A stretch of 64,000 nt of DNA. It comes from Winogradskyella wichelsiae (GTDB taxonomy: Bacteria; Bacteroidota; Bacteroidia; Flavobacteriales; Flavobacteriaceae). The notes under the pieces are model-generated. The model did not search any database. It was given only the letters and a program-made list of their open reading frames with translations, and was not told the DNA's origin. Below, piece by piece: positions 20,818 through 29,638 of this stretch. The DNA lies in contig NZ_JABFDJ010000006.1 of NCBI RefSeq assembly GCF_013403925.1, positions 1-64,000 of the forward strand, given 5' to 3'. The stretch's first letter is position 1, and each line of letters starts with the position of its first letter. Made by a program: the position numbers and the translations under genes.

Positions 20818-20895
20818 GTTTAATTTATTTTAATCTTAATTATATTATTAGTGTTCAATTGTATATTCTAAATGTAATTAACTTAGAAAAAAAAG

Positions 20896-20967
20896 AGCCA
20901 ATGACGAGAATTGAACTCGTGACCTCTTCCTTACCAAGGAAACGCTCTACCCCTGAGCTACACCGGC
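20896..20967 (-). tRNA. tRNA-Thr (GGU)
   Basis: 72 nt with acceptor stem GCCGGTG/CATTGGC (two G-U pairs), discriminator U, and anticodon loop TTGGTAA reading GGU. Located 78 bp upstream of the tuf start on the same strand. Confidence 0.95.
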
Positions 20968-21038
20968 ATTTCATTTACGATTACCGATTAGTTAGATTTA
21001 CGAAGTAAAAATCACGTGTCGAAACTCGCAAATTTCAG

Positions 21039-21111
21039 AGCGAGAGACCGGGTTCGAACCGGCGACATTCAGCTTGGAAGGCTGACGCTCTACCAACTGA
21101 GCTACTCTCGC
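21039..21111 (-). tRNA. tRNA-Gly (UCC)
   Basis: 73 nt with acceptor stem GCGAGAG/CTCTCGC, discriminator U, and anticodon loop CTTCCAA reading UCC. D and T arms are canonical. Confidence 0.95.
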
Positions 21112-21236
21112 ATTTTGTAATTAAATCGCTTTAATTAGTGGTTTCAATATTTCAAACTATCCTTTTTATTTTTTAACCAATTAATTTCACCTAACTGACT
21201 AATAGATTGATGACCCAACCTAAAAAACCCTAAAAA

Positions 21237-21268
21237 GTAGTTTTCAAAATTTTACATTTAAAAACTAC
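21237..21268 (-). terminator. Terminator-like hairpin inside the tRNA cluster
   Basis: On the minus strand GTAGTTTT and AAAACTAC arms flank a 16-base AT-rich loop, followed by TTTTT. It lies between tRNA-Tyr and tRNA-Gly, in a 172-bp gap. It could split the cluster into two transcripts or assist tRNA processing. Confidence 0.4.
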
Positions 21269-21283
21269 CTGTTAAAATTAATG

Positions 21284-21365
<82 letters not shown>

Positions 21366-21428
21366 AAAACTTTAATTCAATATTTCAATATCAATAAAAG
21401 CTTATTTTGCAAAATTAAACTTTTAAAG

Positions 21429-21502
21429 AGCCGATGGAGGGACTCGAACCCACGACCTGCTGATTACAAATCAGCTGCTCTAGCCAGCTGAGCTACATCG
21501 GC
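21429..21502 (-). tRNA. tRNA-Thr (UGU)
   Basis: 74 nt with acceptor stem GCCGATG/CATCGGC, discriminator U, and anticodon loop TTTGTAA reading UGU. First gene after the strong promoter at 21566. Confidence 0.96.
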
Positions 21503-21565
21503 TTTTTATTACTTTCTTTCACTCCAAAAGAGCTTATTAAAAGCGCCGCTATCTCTAACGGGATG

Positions 21566-21596
21566 CAAATGTAAAACCTTTTTTCAGTTATTCAAA
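21566..21596 (-). promoter_or_regulatory. Strong promoter of the tRNA-tuf cluster
   Basis: TTTG (21596-21593), a 19-base spacer, then TACATTTG (21573-21566) on the minus strand: an exact match to the Bacteroidota housekeeping consensus. It is followed by the GC-rich segment GCATCCCGTTAGAG and lies 63 bases upstream of tRNA-Thr(UGU). Confidence 0.8.
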
Positions 21597-21614
21597 ATAT
21601 TTTTTAAAAAACTT

Positions 21615-21917
21615 TTATATATGTGCTCTTAATTTTTCTTTTCGTTTCTTTATTTGTCTTTCTAAAGATGCTATAGCCGCATCCGTACCCTCTTCAAACG
21701 TCTTACATTGCTTCTTTACAATGAAACTATCACCAGGAACACTAACCTTGACTTCAAAAATTTTATTTTCTTTATCACTTGTGTTTTCAACTTTTAAATA
21801 CACATCAGACTGAATTATTTTGTCATAAAACATGTCTAGTTTATCCATTCTTGCTTGAATGAAATCTATAAGTTTACTATCTGCGTTAAAATTTACGGAT
21901 TGAGTGTTTACTTTCAT
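21615..21917 (-). CDS. hpf: Ribosome hibernation-promoting factor (HPF/RaiA family)
   Basis: A 100-residue short-type HPF/RaiA protein. The fold signature is visible as VNFNADSKLIDFIQARMDKL near the start and a basic end (KKRKEKLRAH). Members bind the 30S decoding centre and silence or dimerise ribosomes in stationary phase. The long-type C-terminal dimerisation domain is absent. It lies between the Xer recombinase gene (66 bp upstream) and the tRNA-tuf cluster, a conserved flavobacterial order. Confidence 0.9.
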   Translation of the reverse strand: MKVNTQSVNFNADSKLIDFIQARMDKLDMFYDKIIQSDVYLKVENTSDKENKIFEVKVSVPGDSFIVKKQCKTFEEGTDAAIASLERQIKKRKEKLRAHI

Positions 21918-21983
21918 ATGGTTTATTTTAGGTTAAATTAGTTTACTAAAACTTATTACAGTATTAGTTATATAAGCCTAGGC

Positions 21984-22874
21984 TTATTGTAAATTTCTAG
22001 GATGTGCTTTTGAATGCACTTTTTTTAATTCGCCTATACTGTTATGCGTATAAACTTGAGTGGCAGCTAAGCTTGTATGCCCTAAAAGCTCTTTTATTGA
22101 ATTTAAATCAGCACCTTTATTTAATAAATGTGTAGCAAACGAATGTCTTAATACATGCGGACTGCATTTTGCTTTAGACGATGCTTCACTAAAATACTTA
22201 TTTATTACTCTGTAAACAAGTTTTTCGTAAATTTTAAGACCCTTTTGGGTTAAAAATAACACTTCATTATCTTCAATTTTAGGCAACTTATTTCTATAAC
22301 CCAAGTAACACGTTAAGGCTTTGTTTATTGAGTCAATTAAAGGAATATAACGTTCTTTGTTTCTTTTACCAAGTACTTTTATCTGATGACCAGTTTGATC
22401 TACATCGGACAGCTTTATATTAACGAGCTCTATACGTCTAATTCCTGTAGCATAAAATAATTCTATTATGAGTTGGTTTCTTGCACTTTCGAAATCTATA
22501 ACTTCTATTGAATTTTCTAATACAGATTTCAATTCTTGTTCAGAAAAAGGAAGTTGCAGCTTCTTCCCTACTTTTAAAGCCCTATGCTTATTTAATGGAT
22601 TAATATTAATCTCTTCTACTTTTAATAGGAATTTATAGTAGGTGTTTAAAGATGACACTTTTCGGTTTACAGTTCTATTTGAAATATCATTGTTTACTAA
22701 TTCTACAATCCATTCTCTGATTTCTGAATATCCGACTTTTGATATGCTAACCGCGTCATGGTTTTTATCTAAAAAACTATTAAAATTTTCTATATCTCTT
22801 GTATACGCCAATACAGTGTGCTTAGAATATTTCTTTTCTAATAATAAATAATCTGTAAATGGTTTAAGGTTCAT
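21984..22874 (-). CDS. xerC: Tyrosine recombinase XerC/XerD type
   Basis: A 296-residue site-specific recombinase expected to resolve chromosome dimers at dif. The SAM-like N-terminal domain (residues 1-85) is followed by the catalytic domain with the full set Arg146 (ATGIRR), Lys170, His240, Arg243 (HVLRHSFATH), His266 (LLGHTS) and Tyr275. I chose ATG 22874 (MNLKPFTDYLL), which matches the normal family N-terminus; 13 further codons upstream are not convincing. Many flavobacteria have rpsU just upstream of this gene, but no S21 gene is present in the 107 bp before the amylase gene here. Confidence 0.93.
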   Translation of the reverse strand: MNLKPFTDYLLLEKKYSKHTVLAYTRDIENFNSFLDKNHDAVSISKVGYSEIREWIVELVNNDISNRTVNRKVSSLNTYYKFLLKVEEININPLNKHRALKVGKKLQLPFSEQELKSVLENSIEVIDFESARNQLIIELFYATGIRRIELVNIKLSDVDQTGHQIKVLGKRNKERYIPLIDSINKALTCYLGYRNKLPKIEDNEVLFLTQKGLKIYEKLVYRVINKYFSEASSKAKCSPHVLRHSFATHLLNKGADLNSIKELLGHTSLAATQVYTHNSIGELKKVHSKAHPRNLQ

Positions 22875-22931
22875 ACATACAGTTTGATTAATTTTAAATA
22901 TAACCATTAACATTTATAGAATTGCATATAA

Positions 22932-22962
22932 AAAGAAAAAATCCTACTTAAAAGCAGGATTT
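22932..22962 (-). terminator. Terminator after the alpha-amylase gene
   Basis: AAATCCTGCTT and AAGTAGGATTT arms (one mismatch) on the minus strand, followed by TTTTTTCTTTTT. Confidence 0.85.
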
Positions 22963-22981
22963 AAAAATGATATTTAGCATT

Positions 22982-24361
22982 TTATTTTACAGACCAAACC
23001 GAATAACCTTTTGGTGGTGCTAGTATTTTTATCCACTTGTCTGATTGTGTCGTAGTTTCCCAACTAGAATTTCCTGTATAATCTTTTATTAAGGTATTAG
23101 ACCAATTCGTTTCTATCCAGCGCTCTTGCCATGAATCAGAATTATTTATATATACAATAAGACCATTATTATCATACCCGTTGCGTTTTGCTATGTATTC
23201 ATCCGTGTCAACATGCAATATATTGGTAGATCCGCCAGCAAGGTTATTATGTATCCATATGAGATTATTCAATTGATCTTTATTTAACCATTCTTCATAA
23301 TCTTTATAAAAAATAGTTGGATACCCTTCATGAGTTAAAATATACGCATAAGCTAAAATTTTATTATTGATTATTTCATCTGTATCATGGTTTGTTACAA
23401 ATGTTACTGCTTTAGATGCATTTTGTTTCCAAAGCATATTATCATTTAATGCCGTTAAATCATTCCCCATAAATGCATCTTTCATTTTGTAATAACATGC
23501 AAAATCGAAAGCACTCGCCTCAGAGGTACTCGTCCAAGAATCTAAAGTAGATACATTACTGTCCCAATACTCACCTACGGTAAACCCACCTACTTCATTT
23601 TTCCAATCTTTTACGACCCATGAGTCAAAACCTTTTACATAATCGAACCTCCAACCATCAAAACCTATAACATCTCTATAATACTTTGCAACACTATTTG
23701 AATTTTTCCATAACCAATCCTGAACATAAGGTTGGTGATGACATAAGTCTGGATAACCGCCAAAAGCGCCAAGATCATTAGCGTGTACATTGTTGGCATG
23801 AAAATCCGTTGCTGAACGAAGAAAATTCCCAGACCTAGGGTTGAAATCCGTCCAAGTATCCCCGCCTACATAAGGATTTACTTCGCTATCACCACCACTA
23901 TTATGGTTAATAACGATATCAGCAATAACACTAAGCCCATTATTATGAGCTGTGGTGATCATATCCGTTAACTCGGTTCTAGAGCCAAAACGTGTTTCTA
24001 CACTACCCATTTGGTCGAATTCTCCAAAATCAAAGTAATCAAAAGGATCATACCCCATTGAAAAAGGTCCATTTTGTGCTTTTGAGGCTGGTGGAAGCCA
24101 AATGGCATCGATACCAGCATTACTCCAATCTGCTATTTTAGAGTTAACTGTATTCCACCACGAACCACCCGCGGGCACATCCCAATAGAAAGCTTGCATC
24201 ATTACACCAGAACCTATTGGTTTCAGTCCTGCGCGCTTAGAAGTTACTGGAGTGTTTCCTGTTAATTTGGATACCTGCTCCTCTTCGACAATATCATCTT
24301 GACTACAATTGAATAGGCATAGTATGACACATGCCATACTTAATAATTTAAAATTGTTCAT
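22982..24361 (-). CDS. Alpha-amylase lipoprotein, GH13 family
   Basis: A 459-residue glycoside hydrolase family 13 enzyme expected to cut alpha-1,4-glucans. Catalytic residues are Asp240 (GWRFDYVKGF), Glu264 (VGEYWD) and Asp326 (VTNHDTDE); region I is DIVINHN at 148-154. The N-terminus is a lipoprotein signal with the lipidated Cys19 (LFNC). The residues after it (SQDDIVEEE) are acidic, as in the lipoprotein export signals that send Bacteroidota lipoproteins to the cell surface. The gene stands alone with its own terminator; no SusC/SusD pair is nearby. A CG-centred palindrome at 24431-24446 suggests control by a LacI-family regulator. Confidence 0.93.
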   Translation of the reverse strand: MNNFKLLSMACVILCLFNCSQDDIVEEEQVSKLTGNTPVTSKRAGLKPIGSGVMMQAFYWDVPAGGSWWNTVNSKIADWSNAGIDAIWLPPASKAQNGPFSMGYDPFDYFDFGEFDQMGSVETRFGSRTELTDMITTAHNNGLSVIADIVINHNSGGDSEVNPYVGGDTWTDFNPRSGNFLRSATDFHANNVHANDLGAFGGYPDLCHHQPYVQDWLWKNSNSVAKYYRDVIGFDGWRFDYVKGFDSWVVKDWKNEVGGFTVGEYWDSNVSTLDSWTSTSEASAFDFACYYKMKDAFMGNDLTALNDNMLWKQNASKAVTFVTNHDTDEIINNKILAYAYILTHEGYPTIFYKDYEEWLNKDQLNNLIWIHNNLAGGSTNILHVDTDEYIAKRNGYDNNGLIVYINNSDSWQERWIETNWSNTLIKDYTGNSSWETTTQSDKWIKILAPPKGYSVWSVK

Positions 24362-24430
24362 AATTTGTAGAGTTTATTTAGTATTTCTAAAACTACAAGA
24401 ATATCAACACCAAACAAAACCATTAATTTT

Positions 24431-24446
24431 ACGAAAACGTTGTCGT
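24431..24446. promoter_or_regulatory. Putative LacI-family operator upstream of the amylase
   Basis: ACGAAAACGTTGTCGT is a 16-bp palindrome centred on CG, with 7 of 8 symmetric pairs matching. This form is typical of LacI-family operators, which regulate maltose and starch genes in several bacteria. It lies 70-85 bp upstream of the amylase ATG. Inference only. Confidence 0.45.
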
Positions 24447-24493
24447 GTTGATAAATAACAAATTAAAGCCTATTAAAATTATATATTAAACAA

Positions 24494-24521
24494 AAAACTC
24501 ATGAATAAATTCACGAGTTTT
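24494..24521 (-). terminator. Terminator after the acyl-CoA dehydrogenase operon
   Basis: AAAACTCGTGAA and TTCATGAGTTTT arms (12 bp with one wobble) followed by TTTTTTG on the minus strand, 46 bases past the stop at 24567. Confidence 0.85.
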
Positions 24522-24566
24522 CATTTTTACAAAAATAAGATTACAATTATATTTTTAATATAAGTC

Positions 24567-25733
24567 TTATGTTGCTGGCTTATAATCTTTATTGTCAATT
24601 ACCATTTTGGCGATAATTTCTTTTAATATTTCAGAAGTACCTCCTCCTATTGGACCTAAACGACTATCTCTAGACATACGTGCCAATGGATATTCTTCCA
24701 TAAACCCATAGCCACCTAAAAACTGAAGACATTGGTAAATAACATCATCTGCCATTTTAGTCGATTGCAGCTTAGACATTGTAGCCTCTTTTACTACATA
24801 TTCTCCCATATCTAAGCGCTTGGTAACGTAATAATTAAATTGTTTACAAATTTCCATTTGTGTTTCGCAATCTGCATAAGAATGTCTTAATGCTTGAAAT
24901 TTATCTATAGTTCTACCAAATGCTGTACGTTCACTCATATATTGTTTAGCATACTCTAAAGCATATTCTGCTCTAGCATGTGCATTAACCCCCATAATTA
25001 AACGCTCTAAAGCAAAATGTTGCATAATATAGGGAAAACCTTGATTTTCTTCACCCATTAAATTAGATGCAGGGATAACCACATTATCGAATGCAATTTC
25101 AGCAGTATCCGAAGCTCTCCAACCTAATTTATCTAATTTAGTAGCAGAAACACCTAATGTATCTCTATCTATTATAAAGATACTAATTCCTTTATTTCCT
25201 AATTCCGGACTTGTTTTAGCAGCTACAATCAAGTAGTCACTGTAAACACCATTTGTTATAAACGTTTTAGAGCCATTAATAACATAAGTATCATCCTTTT
25301 TAACCGCTGTAGTGCGCATACCAGCTACATCACTTCCGCCAAAAGGTTCTGTTATACATAAACAACCTATTTGGTCTCCGGCAATACTATCTACTAAATA
25401 TTTTTCTTTTATAGCATTATCCCCTTCTTTATTAAGATGCGTCATTGCCAAATAAGCATGTGCCCACATTGCTGCGGCAAATCCACCAGAATTGATACGT
25501 TGTAATTCTTCAAGAAAAATAACCGTATAGAAAAGATCTAGATCTAATCCACCGTATTGTTCTGGATAAGCTAGACCGAAATAGCCCATATCACCAAATT
25601 TTTTCCAAATGAAACGTTCTATATGGCCTGTTGATTCCCATTTATCAATATGAGGAACGACTTCTTTTTTTAAGAACTCACGGAGACTTTCTCTGAATAG
25701 ATTATGCTCTTCTGTAAAATATAAATTAGACAT
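24567..25733 (-). CDS. Acyl-CoA dehydrogenase
   Basis: A 388-residue flavoprotein dehydrogenase of the acyl-CoA dehydrogenase family. The FAD-site signature CITEPFGGSDVAGMRTTA is at about residues 125-142 and the C-terminal helix contains AFGRTIDKFQALRH and QFLGGYGFMEEYPLAR. The position used as catalytic base in medium-chain enzymes is occupied by Gly (IGGGTSEI), whereas Glu243 lies in LERL, the place of the base in isovaleryl-CoA and long-chain enzymes. This points to a branched-chain or long-chain type substrate, but the substrate is not determined. Last gene of an operon with the AGCS symporter and the HhH protein (14 bp gap). Confidence 0.93.
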   Translation of the reverse strand: MSNLYFTEEHNLFRESLREFLKKEVVPHIDKWESTGHIERFIWKKFGDMGYFGLAYPEQYGGLDLDLFYTVIFLEELQRINSGGFAAAMWAHAYLAMTHLNKEGDNAIKEKYLVDSIAGDQIGCLCITEPFGGSDVAGMRTTAVKKDDTYVINGSKTFITNGVYSDYLIVAAKTSPELGNKGISIFIIDRDTLGVSATKLDKLGWRASDTAEIAFDNVVIPASNLMGEENQGFPYIMQHFALERLIMGVNAHARAEYALEYAKQYMSERTAFGRTIDKFQALRHSYADCETQMEICKQFNYYVTKRLDMGEYVVKEATMSKLQSTKMADDVIYQCLQFLGGYGFMEEYPLARMSRDSRLGPIGGGTSEILKEIIAKMVIDNKDYKPAT

Positions 25734-25747
25734 GTATTGTTGTTTGT

Positions 25748-26635
25748 TTAGAGCTGCAAATATAACTTAATTATATCTATTTTTTTGATGGGGAAATCTT
25801 CAACCTTCTGTAATTCATCTAATGATTTAAAGCCATCTCTAAGTGTTCTTTCTTCTATTATATTGTTAGCAACCTCATAATCTATGTATTGAATCATTAC
25901 CAATTGATCTCTTGTTGCCATATTAAGATTATAAACATTAATTGCCCTAGGTGTCTTTACGGTAAAGTCATTTAGCACGCGTTCTATCACTTCAGGCGAT
26001 AGTCCCCAAACTTCTGAAAGCTCTATATCTGCTACAAATCCACCTTTTAATTTATGTCGCTCTTTAATAATGCGTTCTGAAAGTTTTTCTCCAATGCCAT
26101 ACACTTTTTGCAACTGAACTGCTGTTGCTTTATTAAGATCTATTTTTTGACTAAAGGTTTTAATCTTGGAAGAATTTGAATAAGATTTGGAATATCCTTG
26201 TGTTTGTGGTTTTGGATTAGTAACCCAATCTGGAAATTTAAAAAATGGTGAAATTGTTTCTAAAAAAGAGTCTGAAACTTTAGTGACTTGTTGAAACTCC
26301 TTAGCTGAGTTAACCCATTTGTTGGTGTCTCTATATTTGTGTAATCTATCAATTTCGGCAATTGACATACCTAGAGTATATCCTTTATAATCTGTAATGT
26401 AATTAGGGTTGAAAGGATAAATTTTAGGTTTCTTATTCTCTATTTCTATTAGTCGAAGTGAATCTATTTCTTTTTTAAAGCCTTTAATTTTATTTGTGTT
26501 TTCTATATTTTCAATATCAGTTATACCTGAATCAAAAGGTATAAACCAGTAAACACATTGTAAGGTAAGTACAATTGCTAACAACAAAAAAATCCCATTC
26601 CGCTGTTGATTAGTAAACTGGAAATGGGATTTCAT
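25748..26635 (-). CDS. Membrane-anchored helix-hairpin-helix protein (ComEA-like)
   Basis: A 295-residue protein with one N-terminal membrane helix (GIFLLLAIVLTLQCVYWF) and a C-terminal pair of helix-hairpin-helix units (IDLNKATAVQLQKVYGIGEKL at about 165-185 and LNMATRDQLVMIQYIDY at about 232-250). ComEA-like HhH domains bind double-stranded DNA during transformation; this form is common in Bacteroidota and its role there is unproven. The middle part is low-similarity linker. It overlaps no neighbour but sits 16 bp after the AGCS symporter gene and 14 bp before the acyl-CoA dehydrogenase gene. Confidence 0.85.
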   Translation of the reverse strand: MKSHFQFTNQQRNGIFLLLAIVLTLQCVYWFIPFDSGITDIENIENTNKIKGFKKEIDSLRLIEIENKKPKIYPFNPNYITDYKGYTLGMSIAEIDRLHKYRDTNKWVNSAKEFQQVTKVSDSFLETISPFFKFPDWVTNPKPQTQGYSKSYSNSSKIKTFSQKIDLNKATAVQLQKVYGIGEKLSERIIKERHKLKGGFVADIELSEVWGLSPEVIERVLNDFTVKTPRAINVYNLNMATRDQLVMIQYIDYEVANNIIEERTLRDGFKSLDELQKVEDFPIKKIDIIKLYLQL

Positions 26636-26651
26636 TTATATTAGGTTTATT

Positions 26652-28277
26652 TTATAGAATTTCATTTAAATCATCAGCACCATCCTCAATTGCTTCATGC
26701 TTTACATTAATAGCCTTATAATATCTTGCCAATTCTTTCTTAATAATTGGGGATAAAATAATTACACCAATAATATTAGGCACAACCATTGCAAAAATCA
26801 TAGCATCAGAGAAGTTAATTACCGCACCTAAACTAATAGAAGCACCAACTACAACAAAGAATAAAAATAAAATTTTATATATTAAATCAGTAATTTTTCC
26901 TTTCCCGAATAAAAATACCCAACCTTGCATTCCGTAATACGACCAAGAGATCATCGTTGAAAAAGCAAATAATATAACTGCAATTGTTAATATTATAGAG
27001 AAATGAGGAATCACAGAATCGAATGCTGTAGCTGTTATCTCTACACCTTCAGTAATCTCTACTCCATATTCCATAAAACCACCATCAAAATTAGTAATTA
27101 CAATCACTAAAGCTGTCATAGTACAGATAACAACAGTATCTATAAATGGTTCTAATAAAGCCACAATACCTTCTGATGCCGGATATTTAGTACGAACAGC
27201 AGAATGTGCAATTGCTGCAGAACCAACACCTGCCTCATTAGAGAATGCTCCTCTTCTAATACCTTGAATCATTACACCTACAAGTCCACCTGCAATACCT
27301 AACCCTGAAAATGCACCTTCATATATTAAAGCAAAAGCATCATCAATTAAACTAAAATTAGCTCCTAAAATAATTAAAGAAGCTAACACATATATACCTG
27401 CCATAAACGGTACTACTTTTTCAGTAACCTTAGCAATACGCTTAATACCTCCAATAATTACAACCGCGACAAGAACTGCCATAACTAAACCAAAATATAG
27501 ACCTGCATTAGAAGCTGGATCTAATTCGAATACTTTAACAAATTGTGCTGCCGCTTGATTGGCCTGAAACATGTTTCCACCACCAAAAGAACCACCAACC
27601 ACGAATATGGCAAATAATACGGCTAGTACTTTACCAAAGCCACCCATTCCTTTAGATCTTAATCCTTTGGTTAAATAGTACATTGGACCTCCGTAAACAG
27701 TTCCGTCTTCACCAACATCTCTATATTTTACACCAAGTGTACATTCAGCAAATTTTGAAGCCATACCTAGTAATCCAGCAACAATCATCCAAAATGTAGC
27801 TCCTGGTCCGCCAATAGATAAGGCTACAGCAACACCTGCTATATTACCTAAACCAACAGTTGCTGATAAAGCCGCTGTTAGAGCCTGAAAATGTGAAACT
27901 TCTCCGTCTGCACCATCATCTCTCATGGTTTCAATTATATTCTCCCCTTCATTTGCTGTGTTATCACCATATAAAGTATCTGCTCCATGCTTCTCAATAT
28001 CTTCATATTCTCCTTTAACAACTCTAATAGCCATTCTAAAGCCTGTAAAATTGATAAATTTAAAATAGATTGTAAAAAATAAGGCACCACCAACTAAAAC
28101 GATAAGTACCCATGGAATTTTATAAGTTTCTGAAAATGGAATTTCATAAAAAATAGCATCCACAAACCAACCTGTATAATCTTTGAAAATGACATCAATT
28201 TTTTCGGAAGTTGTTTCTTGTGCAAAGTTTAAAAGCGGTAATATCAATGCAAAAATTGATAGAAGGAATCTCTTCAT
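26652..28277 (-). CDS. Alanine/glycine:cation symporter (AGCS family)
   Basis: A 541-residue sodium-coupled amino-acid transporter. An N-terminal signal-like segment ending LLNFAQ is followed by an extra-cytoplasmic stretch and about ten membrane helices. AGCS hallmarks are ATVGLGNIAGVAVALSIGGPGATFWM (in two parts, near residues 138-163) and GIRRGAFSNEAGVGSAAIAH (near 338-357). The first 50 residues are longer than in many AGCS members, a feature common in marine flavobacteria. First gene of a three-gene operon with the HhH protein and acyl-CoA dehydrogenase. Confidence 0.93.
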   Translation of the reverse strand: MKRFLLSIFALILPLLNFAQETTSEKIDVIFKDYTGWFVDAIFYEIPFSETYKIPWVLIVLVGGALFFTIYFKFINFTGFRMAIRVVKGEYEDIEKHGADTLYGDNTANEGENIIETMRDDGADGEVSHFQALTAALSATVGLGNIAGVAVALSIGGPGATFWMIVAGLLGMASKFAECTLGVKYRDVGEDGTVYGGPMYYLTKGLRSKGMGGFGKVLAVLFAIFVVGGSFGGGNMFQANQAAAQFVKVFELDPASNAGLYFGLVMAVLVAVVIIGGIKRIAKVTEKVVPFMAGIYVLASLIILGANFSLIDDAFALIYEGAFSGLGIAGGLVGVMIQGIRRGAFSNEAGVGSAAIAHSAVRTKYPASEGIVALLEPFIDTVVICTMTALVIVITNFDGGFMEYGVEITEGVEITATAFDSVIPHFSIILTIAVILFAFSTMISWSYYGMQGWVFLFGKGKITDLIYKILFLFFVVVGASISLGAVINFSDAMIFAMVVPNIIGVIILSPIIKKELARYYKAINVKHEAIEDGADDLNEIL

Positions 28278-28324
28278 TAGTATCTTTATTAATTAGTTTT
28301 TAAGTTTAGAAGTCGACAAGATGC

Positions 28325-28358
28325 AAAAAAAAAATGAGCCTATAAAGTATCAGCTCAT
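28325..28358 (-). terminator. Terminator after the K+ channel gene
   Basis: ATGAGC and GCTCAT arms on the minus strand followed by ten consecutive T residues; it closes the DUF2851-PspC-channel operon. Confidence 0.7.
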
Positions 28359-28374
28359 AAAATGATGATATTAT

Positions 28375-29397
28375 TTACTCCAATTCGAACTCCGAATTGA
28401 GCCTCATAATTTGTTCTGGGCGCCCAAGCACAATGATATTAGAGCCTGGAATAAGCTTAGTATCCGCCTCAGGGTTAACGATATATTCGCCAATATTATT
28501 TTTAAACCCAATGACTGTACAACCCGTTTTATTTCTTAAATCTAGGTCTTTAATTGTTTTAGCATGTTGTGCATTATAAAGTTGTTCAACTTTAATTTCA
28601 ACCATATTTACATTACGTTCGCCTACAATACTTAGATTATCGATAAACTCAATTAAATCTGGTGTTACAACTAAAGATGCCATATGATCTCCTCCAATTC
28701 GGTCTGGAAGTATAACATTATCGGCACCGGCTAATTTTAATTTACTGTACGATGTTTCTTCAGATGCTCTACTAATAATATTTAAATTTGAATTAATTTG
28801 TCTTGCTGACAAAACCACAAATAAGTTATCTGCATCATTTGGTAATGCACATATTAAAGTTGATGCTTTCTGAATTCCTGCTTCAATTAAAATATCATCA
28901 TCATTGGCATTTCCTAAAACAAAGGGTAAATCATCATCTTTAAATTTTTCTATAACCTCTTTATCCTGTTCTATAATAATAAAAGGCTTCTCGTACGATA
29001 AAAGTTTTTTAGCTGCTTGCTTACCATTACGTCCATAACCACATATTATAATATGCTCTGCCATTTCTTCTATCTTCTTTTGCATCTTACGTTGTTTTAT
29101 ATCTTCAAGATTATTTCTGTTTAAAATATATTCTGTGATAATGGAAATAGCATAACCGACAACTACAATACTCGTTAAGATTAAGAAAATTGTAAAAATT
29201 TTAGAAGGTGTATCTAATGGATTAACCTCAGCAAAACCAACGGTAGTAATTGTAATCACCGTCATATAAAATGCATCTAACCACAAATAACCTGCAATAA
29301 ATCGATAACCCAAAACTCCAACACTAAGTAAGAAACCAAGTAGTAAAACGGCTGTGTAAATCTTAGATCGATAAAATTTTAAAAGAGTATTATTCAT
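28375..29397 (-). CDS. Potassium channel protein with TrkA-N/TrkA-C domains
   Basis: A 340-residue channel. Two membrane helices (residues 12-32 and 65-88) flank a pore loop with the selectivity filter TITTVGFAE (about 50-58; GF replaces the usual GYG-type filter). A cytoplasmic RCK/TrkA-N Rossmann domain follows (IICGYGRNGKQAAKK, about 115-130) and a TrkA-C domain ends the protein (about 258-340). It probably conducts K+ or another monovalent cation and is gated by a bound nucleotide or ion. Transcribed with the PspC protein, 2 bp apart. Confidence 0.9.
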   Translation of the reverse strand: MNNTLLKFYRSKIYTAVLLLGFLLSVGVLGYRFIAGYLWLDAFYMTVITITTVGFAEVNPLDTPSKIFTIFLILTSIVVVGYAISIITEYILNRNNLEDIKQRKMQKKIEEMAEHIIICGYGRNGKQAAKKLLSYEKPFIIIEQDKEVIEKFKDDDLPFVLGNANDDDILIEAGIQKASTLICALPNDADNLFVVLSARQINSNLNIISRASEETSYSKLKLAGADNVILPDRIGGDHMASLVVTPDLIEFIDNLSIVGERNVNMVEIKVEQLYNAQHAKTIKDLDLRNKTGCTVIGFKNNIGEYIVNPEADTKLIPGSNIIVLGRPEQIMRLNSEFELE

Positions 29398-29399
29398 GC

Positions 29400-29627
29400 T
29401 TATAAATCAAAAACTGAAGAGCGTTTTGTATAAACAATATCTTTTATACGCATCCAAAATGCCATAAACAAATAAAGTGCAAAGCCAAACCCTACAGTTA
29501 CAAAAGTGAGATAAATAAAAGATGTTCTCACAATTTTAGCCCTAATACCTAAACGATCTGCTATACGTTGACAAACGTAAAAACCTCGTTTTTGAAAATA
29601 TAATAAAAGTGCATAAAACCAATTCAT
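29400..29627 (-). CDS. PspC-domain small membrane protein
   Basis: A 75-residue protein matching the PspC domain: a short cytoplasmic helix with ICQRIADRLG-like sequence (here VCQRIADRLGIRAKIVR), then one membrane helix (TSFIYLTFVTVGFGFALYLF). In proteobacteria PspC senses envelope stress with PspB; no psp operon is present here. It lies between the DUF2851 gene (11 bp) and the K+ channel gene (2 bp) and is clearly part of that operon. Confidence 0.85.
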   Translation of the reverse strand: MNWFYALLLYFQKRGFYVCQRIADRLGIRAKIVRTSFIYLTFVTVGFGFALYLFMAFWMRIKDIVYTKRSSVFDL

Positions 29628-29638
29628 GCTGCAATTTA

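Noticed and set aside
20784..21008. 74-codon plus-strand frame over tuf and tRNA-Thr
   Set aside because: It is antisense to a tRNA; the MTRIELVTSSLPRKRSTPELHRH translation is a known artefact of tRNA complements.
21984..22874. Xer recombinase gene as a sign of an integrated mobile element
   Set aside because: It has the housekeeping XerC/D form and its conserved place beside hpf and tuf, with no attachment repeats or cargo genes.
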